Counted from the stretch's first letter, positions 7,297 to 16,319 are shown. The stretch: 64,000 bases of DNA from Bog-950 sp964423405 (GCA_964423405.1 CAYREY010000013.1:9933-73932), one strand, 5' to 3'. The notes: a model not told the origin generated them from the letters alone. Numbers and translations are program-made.

Positions 7297-9573
7297 ATGC
7301 AGTTGTACATTACTCCGGCCCGACCATTACTAGTTATTGCCATAATGGCGTTGTTATTCAATGTTAATACTGCATGGGCACAAACCACCAAAGGCACGCC
7401 GGCAAAAATTACCGATTCGTACGGTATATGGACTGACTTTGACCTGCGCACCAAACCCGATGCAGAGAAATTCCGTGGACAGGTGGGCAGCGCACTTTTT
7501 GAAGAAATTGCCAATAACTGTAATGAGAAGAAAGGCTGGCCCGGTGCCATTAGCAGTTATGAAGAACGCAACAAAGTGCGCGACCAGATACTGAAGTATG
7601 TGTGTTACCAGATTGGCGAAGTAGATGATAAATGGGTGTTGCGTGTACCGGCTGAAGAGAATAAGTTTTTGCCCTATGGCGTTAGGCCCGACCATGATAT
7701 TTATTTTATGGTGCGCAAAACCGATGTGCAGTTAACCGGTACGCCCACCCGGCCAGCCAGTGCAGCCAGCACACCCGATGCACCCCGGTATCAATCGTCA
7801 TCTACAACGGCCACGGTAAGTGTAACCAAAGGCCCGCGTGCCAAAGTTAAAGACAGCTTTGGTATATGGACCGATTTTGACCTGCGCAGTAAAAGCGATG
7901 CGGCACAGGTAAAAGTCAAATTGGGTAGTGCTGTTTTTGAAGAGGTAGCAAACTACTGTAGCGAAAAAAGCTGGCCAAGTGGTATTGGCAGCTTTACCGA
8001 GCGCGAGAAAGTGCGCAGCGAAATGAAACAATATGTATGCTATCAGATTGCCGAATCGGACGATAAATGGATACTGCTGGTTCCGGCATCGGAAAACTCA
8101 TTTCAGCCCTATGGCATACGCCCTACCCGCGATATTTATTTTGTAGTGCGCAAAACCGATGTAGAGCTGAGTGGTGCAGCCATTAATACACTTTCGGGTA
8201 GCAGTAGCTCATCGTATAGTTCATCAACCGGTTCCGGTACTTCATCATCGTTTACCTACAATGGCCCCAAAGGCCAGCCGGCTAAAATAAACGGCACCGG
8301 CGGATTATACTCTACCGTTAACCTGCGCAACGAAAGCAGTGCTTATAATCTTAAAGAAGAATTAGGAGATGCCCTGTTTGAGCATATTGCCGATTACTGC
8401 CGCGAGGATAAATGGCCTACAGCTATAAGCACCCTTAGCGGACGCAATAACGTACGCAGCGAAATGAATAATTACAAGGCTTACAAAATTGCCGAATACG
8501 ATAACACTTACATACTACGCATACCTGCCGATGAAAACGGTTTTATGCCTTACAACATGCGGCCAAGCCGCGATTTTTATTTTGCAATAAACAAGAACAA
8601 TGTATCGGTACAGGCAGCCACCACGGGTGGCCAGGGCAGTTATACCGCTACCGGCAAAGGCACACCTGCTAAAATAAACAGCACCGGTGGTATGTACTCC
8701 GACTATGACCTGAACACCAGTGCCAGTGCCCTGCGCAGCAAACTGGGCAGCACCCTGTTTGACGAAGTAGCCACCTATTGCAAAGACGACAACTGGCCCG
8801 AAGGCATAAAAACATTTGAAGGGCGCGAAAAAGTACGTAGCCGGATGAACGACTATAAAGCGTATATGATTGCCGAGCATGACGCTAAATATATACTGCG
8901 CATACCTGCCAGCGAAAACGGCTTTATGCCATACGACATGCGCCCTGCACACGATATTTATTTTGTAATAAATAAAACCGACGTTACAGTTGGCAAATCA
9001 TCAACCGGCAGCAGTGCCGAATATGGTACGAGCAATGCTTTTTTAGATAGTCGCCCGGCCAGCCCTAATTACAACAATGTGGTTGGGTTTGCTGCACAGC
9101 TAAACGCGCTGATGGAAGCCTACCCCGGCAACTTCGAAAACATAAAAGGCGATAAACTGCCAGAAAACTCCAAAGATATTTTCAAAACAGAAGAGTGGTA
9201 CAGCAAAGTAAAACTGGAGGGCAGCGAAAAAACAATAGTACGTAAGGAGTGGCTGGGCAGCACCTGTAGTGTGCAGGCTTATTACAACGATTATAAAAAC
9301 AAAGACGATGCCATGAACAAGTACCGCGAGCTGGTAAAAAAAGTAAAAGATACTGCTATGCCTTGCTGTACCATGGTACAAAACGATGAGTACACCAGCA
9401 GCGAGATAACCAGCACTGCCTGGCTGCCGTTTGACCTGGGCGGCAAAATGGGCCCCGGGTACGACAAAATAATACTGGAGGTGCGGGTAATTAAACTGCT
9501 GGATATAGATAAAGAAACATTCACTACCTCCGATAAGTGGTTTGTATCGCTATCGGTATATAAGCAGAAGTAG
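7297..9573 (+). CDS. Secreted protein with four tandem copies of an unassigned ~110-residue domain
   Basis: The 758-residue protein starts with a signal peptide ending near AWA/Q29. Four copies of one domain follow at about residues 32-146, 178-292, 325-438 and 454-564. Each copy has the pattern G-x-PAKI, GIW(T/S)DFDLR or a variant, LGSALFEE(I/V)A, a Cys (CNEKKGWP, CSEKSWP, CREDKWP, CKDDNWP), R-x-KVR, YxxYxIAE-xDxxYILRIPA-ENxFxPYxxRP and DIYFxx-K-DV. Ser/Thr/Gly-rich linkers separate them. A different C-terminal domain (about 575-758) contains TxxCSVQAYYNDY and a CC pair. I do not recognise the family. No T9SS tail is present. Repeats 3 and 4 are most alike, which suggests stepwise duplication. 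Confidence 0.85.
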   Translation: MQLYITPARPLLVIAIMALLFNVNTAWAQTTKGTPAKITDSYGIWTDFDLRTKPDAEKFRGQVGSALFEEIANNCNEKKGWPGAISSYEERNKVRDQILKYVCYQIGEVDDKWVLRVPAEENKFLPYGVRPDHDIYFMVRKTDVQLTGTPTRPASAASTPDAPRYQSSSTTATVSVTKGPRAKVKDSFGIWTDFDLRSKSDAAQVKVKLGSAVFEEVANYCSEKSWPSGIGSFTEREKVRSEMKQYVCYQIAESDDKWILLVPASENSFQPYGIRPTRDIYFVVRKTDVELSGAAINTLSGSSSSSYSSSTGSGTSSSFTYNGPKGQPAKINGTGGLYSTVNLRNESSAYNLKEELGDALFEHIADYCREDKWPTAISTLSGRNNVRSEMNNYKAYKIAEYDNTYILRIPADENGFMPYNMRPSRDFYFAINKNNVSVQAATTGGQGSYTATGKGTPAKINSTGGMYSDYDLNTSASALRSKLGSTLFDEVATYCKDDNWPEGIKTFEGREKVRSRMNDYKAYMIAEHDAKYILRIPASENGFMPYDMRPAHDIYFVINKTDVTVGKSSTGSSAEYGTSNAFLDSRPASPNYNNVVGFAAQLNALMEAYPGNFENIKGDKLPENSKDIFKTEEWYSKVKLEGSEKTIVRKEWLGSTCSVQAYYNDYKNKDDAMNKYRELVKKVKDTAMPCCTMVQNDEYTSSEITSTAWLPFDLGGKMGPGYDKIILEVRVIKLLDIDKETFTTSDKWFVSLSVYKQK

Positions 9574-9631
9574 CTGTTCGTTTCCTGCTCCGTTATTCCG
9601 AATTTATATATTCGCGGTTCAACTTACATGT

Positions 9632-10897
9632 ATGTTAGAGATAGCCGCTATACGCGCCAATGCTGAAGATATTAAGCAACGCCTTGCCAAAAAGCACTTT
9701 AAAGAGCTTAACCTGATAGATGAGATATTGGGGGTAGATGAAAAACGCCGTTCTGTACAAACCAAACTGGATGAGAACCTGGCCCGCCAGAATGCTATAG
9801 CCAAAGAGATTGGCGATTTATTTAAGCAGGGTAAAAAGGAAGACGCCGAAGCTAAAAAAACTGAAACAGTAAAGCTGAAAGAAGATTCGAAACAGTACGA
9901 AGCCGACCTGGCCAAAGCCGAGGAGGAAATGAAAGACATACTGGTGCGCATACCTAACGTGCCGCATGCTTCTGTACCACAGGGCAAAACACCCGAGGAG
10001 AATGAAGTAGTAAAAACAGTAGGCGAAATACCTGCGCTGCACGAGGGGGCACTACCACACTGGGACCTGGCAAAAAAATACGACCTGTTTGACCTGGAGC
10101 TGGGCGTAAAAATTACCGGTGCGGGTTTTCCTGTTTATAAAAAACAAGGTGCTAAACTACAGCGCGCCCTTATCAGTTTCTTTTTAGACCATGCCGTAGA
10201 GGCCGGATATACCGAGGTGATACCACCGCATATGGTTAACGAAGCCAGCGCTTTTGCCACCGGCCAGCTACCCGATAAGGAAGGGCAGATGTATGTTACC
10301 AAAGAAGAAAGCTTTTACCTGATACCTACCGCCGAAGTACCGGTTACCAATATTGTACGCGATGAGATACTGGATAGCCTGCCGGTTAAGTTTGCTGCTT
10401 ACTCGCCGTGTTTCAGGCGCGAGGCCGGTAGCTATGGTAAAGATGTACGTGGCCTTAACCGTGTACACCAGTTTGATAAGGTAGAGATTGTACAAATAGC
10501 ACACCCCGACAAAAGCTACGAAGTGCTGGAAGAAATGGCGCGCCATGTAGAAACACTTTTACAAAAACTGGAACTGCCTTACCGCATTTTGCGCCTGTGT
10601 GGTGGCGATATGAGTTTTGCCAGTGCGCTTACCTACGATTTTGAGGTGTATAGCACTGCACAGCAACGCTGGTTAGAGGTAAGCTCGGTATCTAACTTCG
10701 AAACATTTCAGAGCAACCGTATGAAAGTGCGTTTCCGCGATGAGAACAAAAAGACACGTTTGGCACATACCCTTAACGGCAGCGCGCTGGCACTACCACG
10801 CATAGTGGCGTCGCTGTTAGAAAATCACCAGACAGCTACTGGTATTAACATACCCAAAGCCTTGCAACCCTATACAGGTTTTGCAACTATCAGTTAA
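9632..10897 (+). CDS. serS: Seryl-tRNA synthetase
   Basis: This class II synthetase charges tRNA(Ser). I place the start at ATG 9632 (MLEIAAIRAN), which fits family starts, rather than at the in-frame ATG 90 bases upstream that overlaps the previous gene. Residues about 1-110 form the long antiparallel coiled-coil arm (KRRSVQTKLDENLARQNAIAKEIG and a Lys/Glu-rich partner helix). The catalytic core has motif 2 around FRREAGSYGKDVRGLNRVHQF and motif 3 near the C terminus (HTLNGSALALPRIVASLLEN). Length (421 residues) is normal. A strong terminator follows immediately. Confidence 0.97.
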   Translation: MLEIAAIRANAEDIKQRLAKKHFKELNLIDEILGVDEKRRSVQTKLDENLARQNAIAKEIGDLFKQGKKEDAEAKKTETVKLKEDSKQYEADLAKAEEEMKDILVRIPNVPHASVPQGKTPEENEVVKTVGEIPALHEGALPHWDLAKKYDLFDLELGVKITGAGFPVYKKQGAKLQRALISFFLDHAVEAGYTEVIPPHMVNEASAFATGQLPDKEGQMYVTKEESFYLIPTAEVPVTNIVRDEILDSLPVKFAAYSPCFRREAGSYGKDVRGLNRVHQFDKVEIVQIAHPDKSYEVLEEMARHVETLLQKLELPYRILRLCGGDMSFASALTYDFEVYSTAQQRWLEVSSVSNFETFQSNRMKVRFRDENKKTRLAHTLNGSALALPRIVASLLENHQTATGINIPKALQPYTGFATIS

Positions 10898-10900
10898 TGA

Positions 10901-10927
10901 AAAAGCCGGGTTAAGCCCGGCTTTTTT
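10901..10927 (+). terminator. serS terminator
   Basis: AAAAGCCGGG (10901-10910) pairs with CCCGGCTTTT (10916-10925) around TTAAG, followed by further T residues. It starts three bases after the serS stop. Its stem is nearly the same as that of the asnS attenuator. Confidence 0.9.
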
Positions 10928-11318
10928 GTTTCCACCTGCTAACGAATGGTATTGTACTTAATATGTAAACACCGGCGGCAATTGTCACATTTTTGTAAAA
11001 TCGGTAATTGCCTGCAACTTTTACAAGTTGGCTTTTCGTCTAATCACATGTGCATTACATCGTCAAGTTTATGCTACAGGCGTATTTATTGGCTCCTCTA
11101 ATAAAATTCTAATAATTGATTTGGGGCCTGTAAGTGCCTCAGTGGTAGTATAAACATGGCGGTGCATAGGGCTAACTGGCTGTTTAGCAATTACTGGCAT
11201 TATTATGGCCGCAATGTTGAAATACTGTTAATAGCATAGTTACACTCACATAGCAGTGTAATAATATCTGAAAACAAACGTTACCCTTGTAACGTATTAT
11301 ATACTAAAACAACCTTGT
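10928..11318. other. Intergenic region with no clear gene
   Basis: Roughly 390 bases between serS and the tiny membrane protein. A 27-codon ATG ORF occurs near 11156 but has no supporting context. Short dyads are present (for example CTTTTACAAG and CGTTACCCTTGTAACG near 11278-11293) but no family is recognised. Confidence 0.4.
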
Positions 11319-11462
11319 ATGAAAACCGACACGTCCATGAATTTAATGCTGGTGGTGTTTTGTGTGGTTCTGATAGGTTTTGTTATGCTGAATGCCCGCA
11401 TGAGCGAAACGCTCAACAAAAAGCAGGCAGAGCTGGAAAACAAAACAGAGGTGGCGCGATAA
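11319..11462 (+). CDS. Tiny single-pass membrane protein
   Basis: The 47-codon ORF starts with ATG after an A/C-rich leader. It has a polar N terminus, one hydrophobic segment (about residues 8-24, LMLVVFCVVLIGFVML) and a charged helical tail (MSETLNKKQAELENKTEVAR). This is the layout of real small single-pass membrane proteins. It converges on the subtilase gene with an 11-base gap. No family is recognised. Confidence 0.55.
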   Translation: MKTDTSMNLMLVVFCVVLIGFVMLNARMSETLNKKQAELENKTEVAR

Positions 11463-11473
11463 GCAACCAGTAC

Positions 11474-13339
11474 TTACTTTACAATTGTAACCTTACGTGT
11501 TACAATACCGCTACCGGTGTCGGCTTTAAGCAGATACAAACCGGCAGGCAATGCAGCCACATCTACCTTGGTTAATCCTTCTGTTAAATTAATATGCATC
11601 AGTTCCTCACCAGTGAGGTTGTAAATTTTTGCGCTTGCATTATTTACACCGGTTAGCTGTATGTTACATACACCGTTTGCCGGGTTGGGAAACACATTCA
11701 GCACGGTGGAGCTTTTAAGTTTGTTAATGCCCGAGTAGATAAAAGATAACTGTAAAGCCTTGTAAGCGTTAATACGCCCGTAACCCATGCGCGGGCACCA
11801 GGTACCGCTAGCAAAAGTAGAATCGTAGGAGCAGCCTACTTTATCGCAGCTTTGTGCCAGTACATTACGTACCCCTTCAGCGTTCAGGTCGGGGCGCAGC
11901 GAAAGTACCAATGCGCCTACCGCAGCCGCATTGGGGCAACTGGCCGATGTACCACCAAAAGTGTATTCGTAATCGTTGTTGGTATAGCCTTTGTTGCCGC
12001 GCATATCGGTAGTGGCTATGCGCACACCGGGTGCTGCAAAATCGAGACCGGTGCCATAATCGCCGGCCCAGGTAGCGCCGCTGCAATCGTTAGGGGCAAC
12101 GGGCATATCGCACATGTTGCTGGCATTTACCGAAATTGTTTCGGCCATGTTGCCCGGCCATAGCGGGCCATTGGTGGTGCCCCCGTTGCCGCTGCTGTGA
12201 AACATAGCAATACCCTTACCGCCACGTGCATTGGCATAAGCGGTGCGTATAGCATCTTCTACCGGTTGCTTGCCACCGGGCAATAAGCCAATAAACTCAT
12301 CGGGCAAGGCCCACGAACTGCTTAATATATCGGCACCAGCCTCGCTCCAGCTCCAGCCTATAGCATCGGCAAAAGCTTCGGCAGTTGAGTAAGGTAGTGG
12401 CTCATTGCCCGGCGATAACTGAATGTAGTAAAAAGCACGCACCGGTATAACTTTGCAATCGGGCGCTACGCCCACGCTACCCAGGTTATTGTCTTTTACT
12501 GCCGATAATATACCGGCACAGCAGGTGCCGTGGCCATCGTTAGGGTAGGTAGGTGTGGGGTAACCATCGGTACTATCGCTTACAGCATCGTGGCCGGGCA
12601 GCAGGTTGGCGCGCAGGTCGCTGTGCAGGGTATCTACGCCAGAATCTATCAGACCTATTTTAATACCCGGGTCGCCGGTGGTTAAAGTCCAGGCGCTGTC
12701 TACATCCATATCGGCATCTGCGGTGCCGCTGCCCTGCACGGTAGCACCGGTGTTATCTATATGCCACAGGCGGCTGTATAGCGGGTCGGCACATACCTCG
12801 GGGTTTAATAAATAGTTGGGGGCCGCATACTCCACCCAGCCTTCGTTAAGCAGCTGCGCACAAACATCAATGGTATTTAAGTTTAGCTGTTTGGTATTGC
12901 TGGCTTTATACAGGTTAGGTATGTATTTGTCGGGCGTGGCCATTGCAAGGCCCATGCGGTATAGCTTTTCGCGCAGCAGGGGCTCAAAATTTTTATCCTT
13001 CAGCTTTACAAAAAAATTGTTGAGCACACCGGCATAGTGGTTGTTGTTATCTGTTATAAAAAACGATACAAACTTTACCTGCGGAACAGCGGCAAAATAT
13101 TTCTGCGCGGCATCGAAATTGGTAGTGTTGCAGATAGTTAACTGTGGCGATGGCAGGTGCGTAAAACCACTTACGAGCCCCGATTGATGAAGGATGGTTG
13201 CTTTCTCTTCAACAGTAACATTGTTATTGAAAATTACAAGCAGCCTGTCGGTAGCAATGTGTTGCTTATACGTAGTAAAGTTATTGGCCCATAGTAACTG
13301 CGAAGTGATAAGGCAAACGAACAGTAAAATATTTTTCAT
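11474..13339 (-). CDS. Secreted subtilisin-like serine protease (S8) with T9SS type A sorting domain
   Basis: The 621-residue precursor has a signal peptide (about 1-18), a propeptide-like N-terminal region to about residue 190, and an S8 catalytic domain. The triad is visible: Asp232 in LIDSGVD, His270 in GHGTCCAG and Ser465 in GGTSASCPNAAAVG. The last ~75 residues (VFPNPANG..., ending ITRKV-type TIVK) form a type A T9SS sorting domain, so the mature protease should be exported across the outer membrane and anchored or released. It is likely to degrade extracellular protein or process surface proteins. Confidence 0.95.
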   Translation of the reverse strand: MKNILLFVCLITSQLLWANNFTTYKQHIATDRLLVIFNNNVTVEEKATILHQSGLVSGFTHLPSPQLTICNTTNFDAAQKYFAAVPQVKFVSFFITDNNNHYAGVLNNFFVKLKDKNFEPLLREKLYRMGLAMATPDKYIPNLYKASNTKQLNLNTIDVCAQLLNEGWVEYAAPNYLLNPEVCADPLYSRLWHIDNTGATVQGSGTADADMDVDSAWTLTTGDPGIKIGLIDSGVDTLHSDLRANLLPGHDAVSDSTDGYPTPTYPNDGHGTCCAGILSAVKDNNLGSVGVAPDCKVIPVRAFYYIQLSPGNEPLPYSTAEAFADAIGWSWSEAGADILSSSWALPDEFIGLLPGGKQPVEDAIRTAYANARGGKGIAMFHSSGNGGTTNGPLWPGNMAETISVNASNMCDMPVAPNDCSGATWAGDYGTGLDFAAPGVRIATTDMRGNKGYTNNDYEYTFGGTSASCPNAAAVGALVLSLRPDLNAEGVRNVLAQSCDKVGCSYDSTFASGTWCPRMGYGRINAYKALQLSFIYSGINKLKSSTVLNVFPNPANGVCNIQLTGVNNASAKIYNLTGEELMHINLTEGLTKVDVAALPAGLYLLKADTGSGIVTRKVTIVK

Positions 13340-13362
13340 AAAGATATAGAGCAGAAGCCTGT

Positions 13363-14142
13363 TTACGGATTTGATTTAGGGAACCAAGGTATAAATGAAT
13401 TGGTATTTCTTTTATACCGGCTGTATTCGTCGTTGCCATCATACTTTTTCTCAAGCATGGTAACACCCGAAACACGCAGCAGCAGAAAAGTAATGGTAAC
13501 CGGTGCCAGTACTGAAATGTACCAATGGCCCGATGGTATAGCCAGCAGAAAAATACCCCACCACATTACGGCCTCGCCAAAATAGTTAGGGTGGCGGGTA
13601 TAGCGCCACAGGCCTTTGTTCATTACCTGCCCTTTGTGGTGGTGGCCCGCTTTAAACATATACATCTGGTAATCGCCCAGGGCCTCGAAAAAAAATCCGA
13701 TAACCCATATAGCTACACCCAGCGGATAGAGTGTTTTGTACGACTTATGAATTGTAAGATCGGTATTGATGACAATAGCCGGCAGCACATTAATAAACAT
13801 AATTACGCCCTGCAACATAAACACCTGTAAAAACGAACGTATCACTACTGCATTGCCCCACTCTTTCCGCCAGTTGGCGTAGCGGAAATCTTCGGGTTTG
13901 CCAATATTGCGTATGGCCAGGTAGATAGATAAACGCAGCCCCCATACTATTATCAGGTAGCTGGTTAGCTTTTGATGAAAACGGTCGTCGCCGTACACAA
14001 AGTAGGTAACTATGGTTACCACTACAAACCCCAGCCCCCAGCCTATATCGGCCACGCCGTTGTTTTTAGTAGCCAGGGCTATTAAAAACATAACGCACAT
14101 GAAACCGAAAATGCAAAGTGCCGAAAGCAGGTAAGGGTTCAT
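13363..14142 (-). CDS. DUF1295 (steroid 5-alpha-reductase-like) membrane protein
   Basis: About 259 residues with six or seven hydrophobic segments. The C-terminal part carries GLWRYTRHPNYFGE and a downstream EKKYDGNDEYSRYKRNT stretch, the hallmark of the DUF1295/3-oxo-5-alpha-steroid 4-dehydrogenase-like family. NAD(P)H-dependent reduction or methylation of a lipid-like substrate is possible, but the substrate is unknown. I use ATG 14142; a GTG 36 bases upstream is possible. It lies in the same direction as the DCC-family and small membrane genes, which share one operator, though a 148-base gap separates it from them. Confidence 0.85.
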   Translation of the reverse strand: MNPYLLSALCIFGFMCVMFLIALATKNNGVADIGWGLGFVVVTIVTYFVYGDDRFHQKLTSYLIIVWGLRLSIYLAIRNIGKPEDFRYANWRKEWGNAVVIRSFLQVFMLQGVIMFINVLPAIVINTDLTIHKSYKTLYPLGVAIWVIGFFFEALGDYQMYMFKAGHHHKGQVMNKGLWRYTRHPNYFGEAVMWWGIFLLAIPSGHWYISVLAPVTITFLLLRVSGVTMLEKKYDGNDEYSRYKRNTNSFIPWFPKSNP

Positions 14143-14290
14143 AGTTCTAAGATAGGAAATAATCGAATAGGGGCTCACTAAAGCAACACGGCCCTTTATT
14201 AAAGCGACGATTTCGTGCTGAAAGGCTCTAACTTTTTCTTTGATGAAAAAGTTACGTGGCAGATTACGGGTATAGCAATGACAACCATTA

Positions 14291-15109
14291 TTACCTTAAA
14301 ATATACGCCAGGTAAACTATCAGCATTACCGCCCCAACAGCAAACGTATAGTTTAGTTTGTAGCTATAGCCGTTGTTTTCTATCCGCTTTGCATGCAGGT
14401 AAGTGGCCAGTAATCTGCCTGCCCCCTGGCCGGCAAACAGTAGCTCTGGCATACCGGTTACGCGTGCAATAAGCGCAGTAAGCACAAACAGGGTGCTTTC
14501 TACCACCCCTAGGGTAGCCAGGTGGCCGGCGTAGTCTATTTTCTCTTCAAAGGTGCGGTTATATACCTGGCTGGTAACCATAAGCGCAACAAAGTACAAC
14601 AGCACCATAGCAAACAACATAATTACATTGCCGACACCTGCTATTAAACTAAACACATAAATACCCAGTGCTGTATAACCTATGCCCAACACTATCAGCG
14701 CTATGCGCCAGCCCAGATGAAAATCGGGTGCGCAATCGAAACCAATACCACCATAGAATGAGCCGGCTATTACCCGGCGGTTGTAAGAGATAAACTTATA
14801 CAGCGGAGTCAGCATTTTTTTAAACCACCGGTGTGCAAGTAATGGCTTTAACACCGGCAGGGCGTTGGCCACTATCAGCAGCAGCCCATCTAATCCATAT
14901 AATACTTCGCCGGTTTGGTTATCTACCAGTGGTATTTCGTGACGGGCGCGGTCTTTATCCAGCATAGCCAACATACCGGTGTCGGCCTCTGCAAAACTTT
15001 TGCGGCCGTCTTTATCCAGCATACCCTTGCTTACAAATGCGTTGCTGTAGGCATCGCACATGGGGCAGGTGTTATCGTATATCAGGGTTTTGTTTTTTAA
15101 GGTTTTCAT
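14291..15109 (-). CDS. DCC-family (DUF393) thiol-disulfide oxidoreductase-like membrane protein
   Basis: The 272-residue protein begins with YDNTCPMCDAYSNAF, the Asp..Cys-x-x-Cys pattern of the DCC/DUF393 family. The N-terminal thioredoxin-like part spans about residues 1-115. About five hydrophobic segments follow to the C terminus, so it is a membrane-fused form. The gene starts six bases after the stop of the small membrane gene once the false scaffold gap is collapsed, so the two are cotranscribed. Redox role is inferred from the family. Confidence 0.8.
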   Translation of the reverse strand: MKTLKNKTLIYDNTCPMCDAYSNAFVSKGMLDKDGRKSFAEADTGMLAMLDKDRARHEIPLVDNQTGEVLYGLDGLLLIVANALPVLKPLLAHRWFKKMLTPLYKFISYNRRVIAGSFYGGIGFDCAPDFHLGWRIALIVLGIGYTALGIYVFSLIAGVGNVIMLFAMVLLYFVALMVTSQVYNRTFEEKIDYAGHLATLGVVESTLFVLTALIARVTGMPELLFAGQGAGRLLATYLHAKRIENNGYSYKLNYTFAVGAVMLIVYLAYILR

Positions 15110-15115
15110 ACATGG

Positions 15116-15660
15116 TTATTTAAGTATGTGGAATTCGCGTTCTTCTATAAAATCGAGTTCTTTTTTGCAGAGNNNNNNNNNNNNNNNNNNNNNNNNNNNN
15201 NNNNNNNNNNNNNNNNNNNNNNNNNNNNNNNNNNNNNNNNNNNNNNNNNNNNNNNNNNNNNNNNNNNNNNNNATTTAAGTATGTGGAATTCGCGTTCTTC
15301 TATAAAATCGAGTTCTTTTTTGCAGAGCACGGTATAGGCTACCAAAACTATTTGCGGAACAATAACGACTAACCATACACACGTTACGGCATTAATTAGC
15401 CCGCCAAAGGCCATTGCAATAAGTAGTATCAAATAAGCCAGCGAACCGAAAAAGTGCCTCACTCTCCACCGGAAGAAGCCTATACTTTTATGCTCCATTA
15501 CAATATGCGCAAAGCTGCTACATAACAGGTAAAAGCCTATTACAAACTGTATGCCTGCTATTACAACAGGCACAGACCAAAATGCTATAGTGCTTACTAC
15601 ACTAACTACTATAAGCGCTAACTGCACATAGTAATCATATTTTAAAATGGTTGTTTTCAT
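15116..15660 (-). CDS. Four-helix small membrane protein, interrupted by the scaffold gap
   Basis: The reading frame enters a 100-N gap at its 3' end. The 55 bases on each side of the gap are identical. If they are merged, the frame ends with FHILK followed directly by TAA (15116-15118), giving a 129-residue protein. It has four hydrophobic segments (about residues 11-30, 33-50, 72-88 and 92-112) and charged ends. I do not recognise a family. The GbsR-type operator lies 21-44 bases upstream of its ATG, so it is the first gene of the regulated membrane operon. Confidence 0.75.
15118..15172. repeat. First copy of the 55-bp gap-flanking duplicate
   Basis: Identical over 55 bases to 15273-15327. 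Length 55 matches a common assembler k-mer size, so this is best read as contig-end overlap and not biology. Confidence 0.9.
15173..15272. other. Scaffold gap of exactly 100 N
   Basis: All bases are N. The round length and the identical 55-bp flanks show that this is a placeholder between overlapping contigs; no sequence is probably missing. Confidence 0.95.
15273..15327. repeat. Second copy of the 55-bp gap-flanking duplicate
   Basis: Same 55 bases as 15118-15172, on the other side of the N gap. Confidence 0.9.
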
Positions 15661-15680
15661 ACAGATGTTCTTATTTTCTA

Positions 15681-15704
15681 AACTTTCAAAATAAATTGAA
15701 ACAT
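15681..15704. promoter_or_regulatory. Operator of the small membrane protein/DCC operon
   Basis: AACTTTCAAAAT followed by AAATTGAAACAT matches 20 of 24 positions of the perfect palindrome upstream of the neighbouring regulator gene (16287-16310). It lies 21 bases before the start codon at 15660, where a bound repressor would block transcription. Confidence 0.7.
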
Positions 15705-15715
15705 AGTTTGCTTTT

Positions 15716-15742
15716 AAAACCCCTGCTCTTCGCAGGGGTTTT
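15716..15742 (-). terminator. Terminator of the GbsR-type regulator gene
   Basis: AAAACCCCTGC (15716-15726) pairs with GCAGGGGTTTT (15732-15742), loop of five. On the minus strand it lies just after the regulator stop (15748) and before the operator of the next operon, so the two units are transcribed separately. Confidence 0.85.
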
Positions 15743-15747
15743 GGTTA

Positions 15748-16260
15748 TTACTTAGCTACCATCTTCATAAGCGTTCCGTAAAACCAGTTTTTATCGGCCA
15801 GCATCAGTTTATCGGCAATACGGTCCATGCTTTCGGCATAGTTGTCTATGTCTTCTACCATTTTTATAAAGGCTTTGTATTCATCTTTCTTTACATCCTT
15901 ATCATCTATCATTTTCAGGTCGCGCAGGGTTTTGCGCAGCGGGTCTATTTCGCGTTTGCGGCGTTCGCGTATAATTTTTACCGCTACTTTCCATATATCT
16001 TTTTCGCCGGCAAAGTACTCTACGCGTTCGCCCAGCCTGGTTATGCGTTCAGCCAACCCCCAATCTATTAAAGCCCGCATGTTCATATTTACGTTGCCGC
16101 GGCTTACATCCAGCAGCTCCATTATCTGGTCGGTAGTAAGTGGTTCGTTGCTCACCAGCAGCAGGGCGTGTATTTGCGCCATGGTGCGGTTAATACCCCA
16201 GTTGGTACCAAAAGTACCCCAGGCTTCTACAAACTTTGTTTTGGCTTCGTCCAGTTTCAT
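15748..16260 (-). CDS. GbsR/MarR-family transcriptional regulator
   Basis: The 170-residue protein has the GbsR layout. An N-terminal segment (KTKFVEAWGTFGTNWGINRTMAQIHALLL) leads into a winged helix with recognition region LLDVSRGNVNMNMRALIDWGL (about residues 46-66). The wing is RITRLGERVEYFAGE, and a C-terminal dimerisation helix region follows. Members bind palindromic operators as dimers, often in response to small organic ligands or membrane stress. A perfect 24-bp palindrome lies 27 bases upstream of its own ATG and a near copy precedes the next operon, so autoregulation and control of that operon are inferred. Confidence 0.9.
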   Translation of the reverse strand: MKLDEAKTKFVEAWGTFGTNWGINRTMAQIHALLLVSNEPLTTDQIMELLDVSRGNVNMNMRALIDWGLAERITRLGERVEYFAGEKDIWKVAVKIIRERRKREIDPLRKTLRDLKMIDDKDVKKDEYKAFIKMVEDIDNYAESMDRIADKLMLADKNWFYGTLMKMVAK

Positions 16261-16286
16261 GGTGTAAAGTTAAAGGCTATTTATTG

Positions 16287-16310
16287 AACTTTCAAAATAT
16301 TTTGAAAGTT
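16287..16310. promoter_or_regulatory. Perfect 24-bp palindromic operator of the GbsR-type regulator
   Basis: AACTTTCAAAAT is followed directly by its exact reverse complement ATTTTGAAAGTT. It sits 27 bases upstream of the regulator start codon. The shared half-site AACTTTCAAAAT with 15681-15704 supports binding by the same protein. Confidence 0.75.
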
Positions 16311-16319
16311 TTGTTTTCG

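Noticed and set aside
6984..7550. 188-codon minus-strand ORF upstream of and overlapping the four-repeat gene
   Set aside because: More than 250 bases overlap the strongly supported four-repeat gene on the other strand, and the translation has no motif or composition typical of a real protein.
11156..11239. 27-codon ATG ORF in the serS downstream spacer
   Set aside because: Too short, no start signal and no conserved-looking features.
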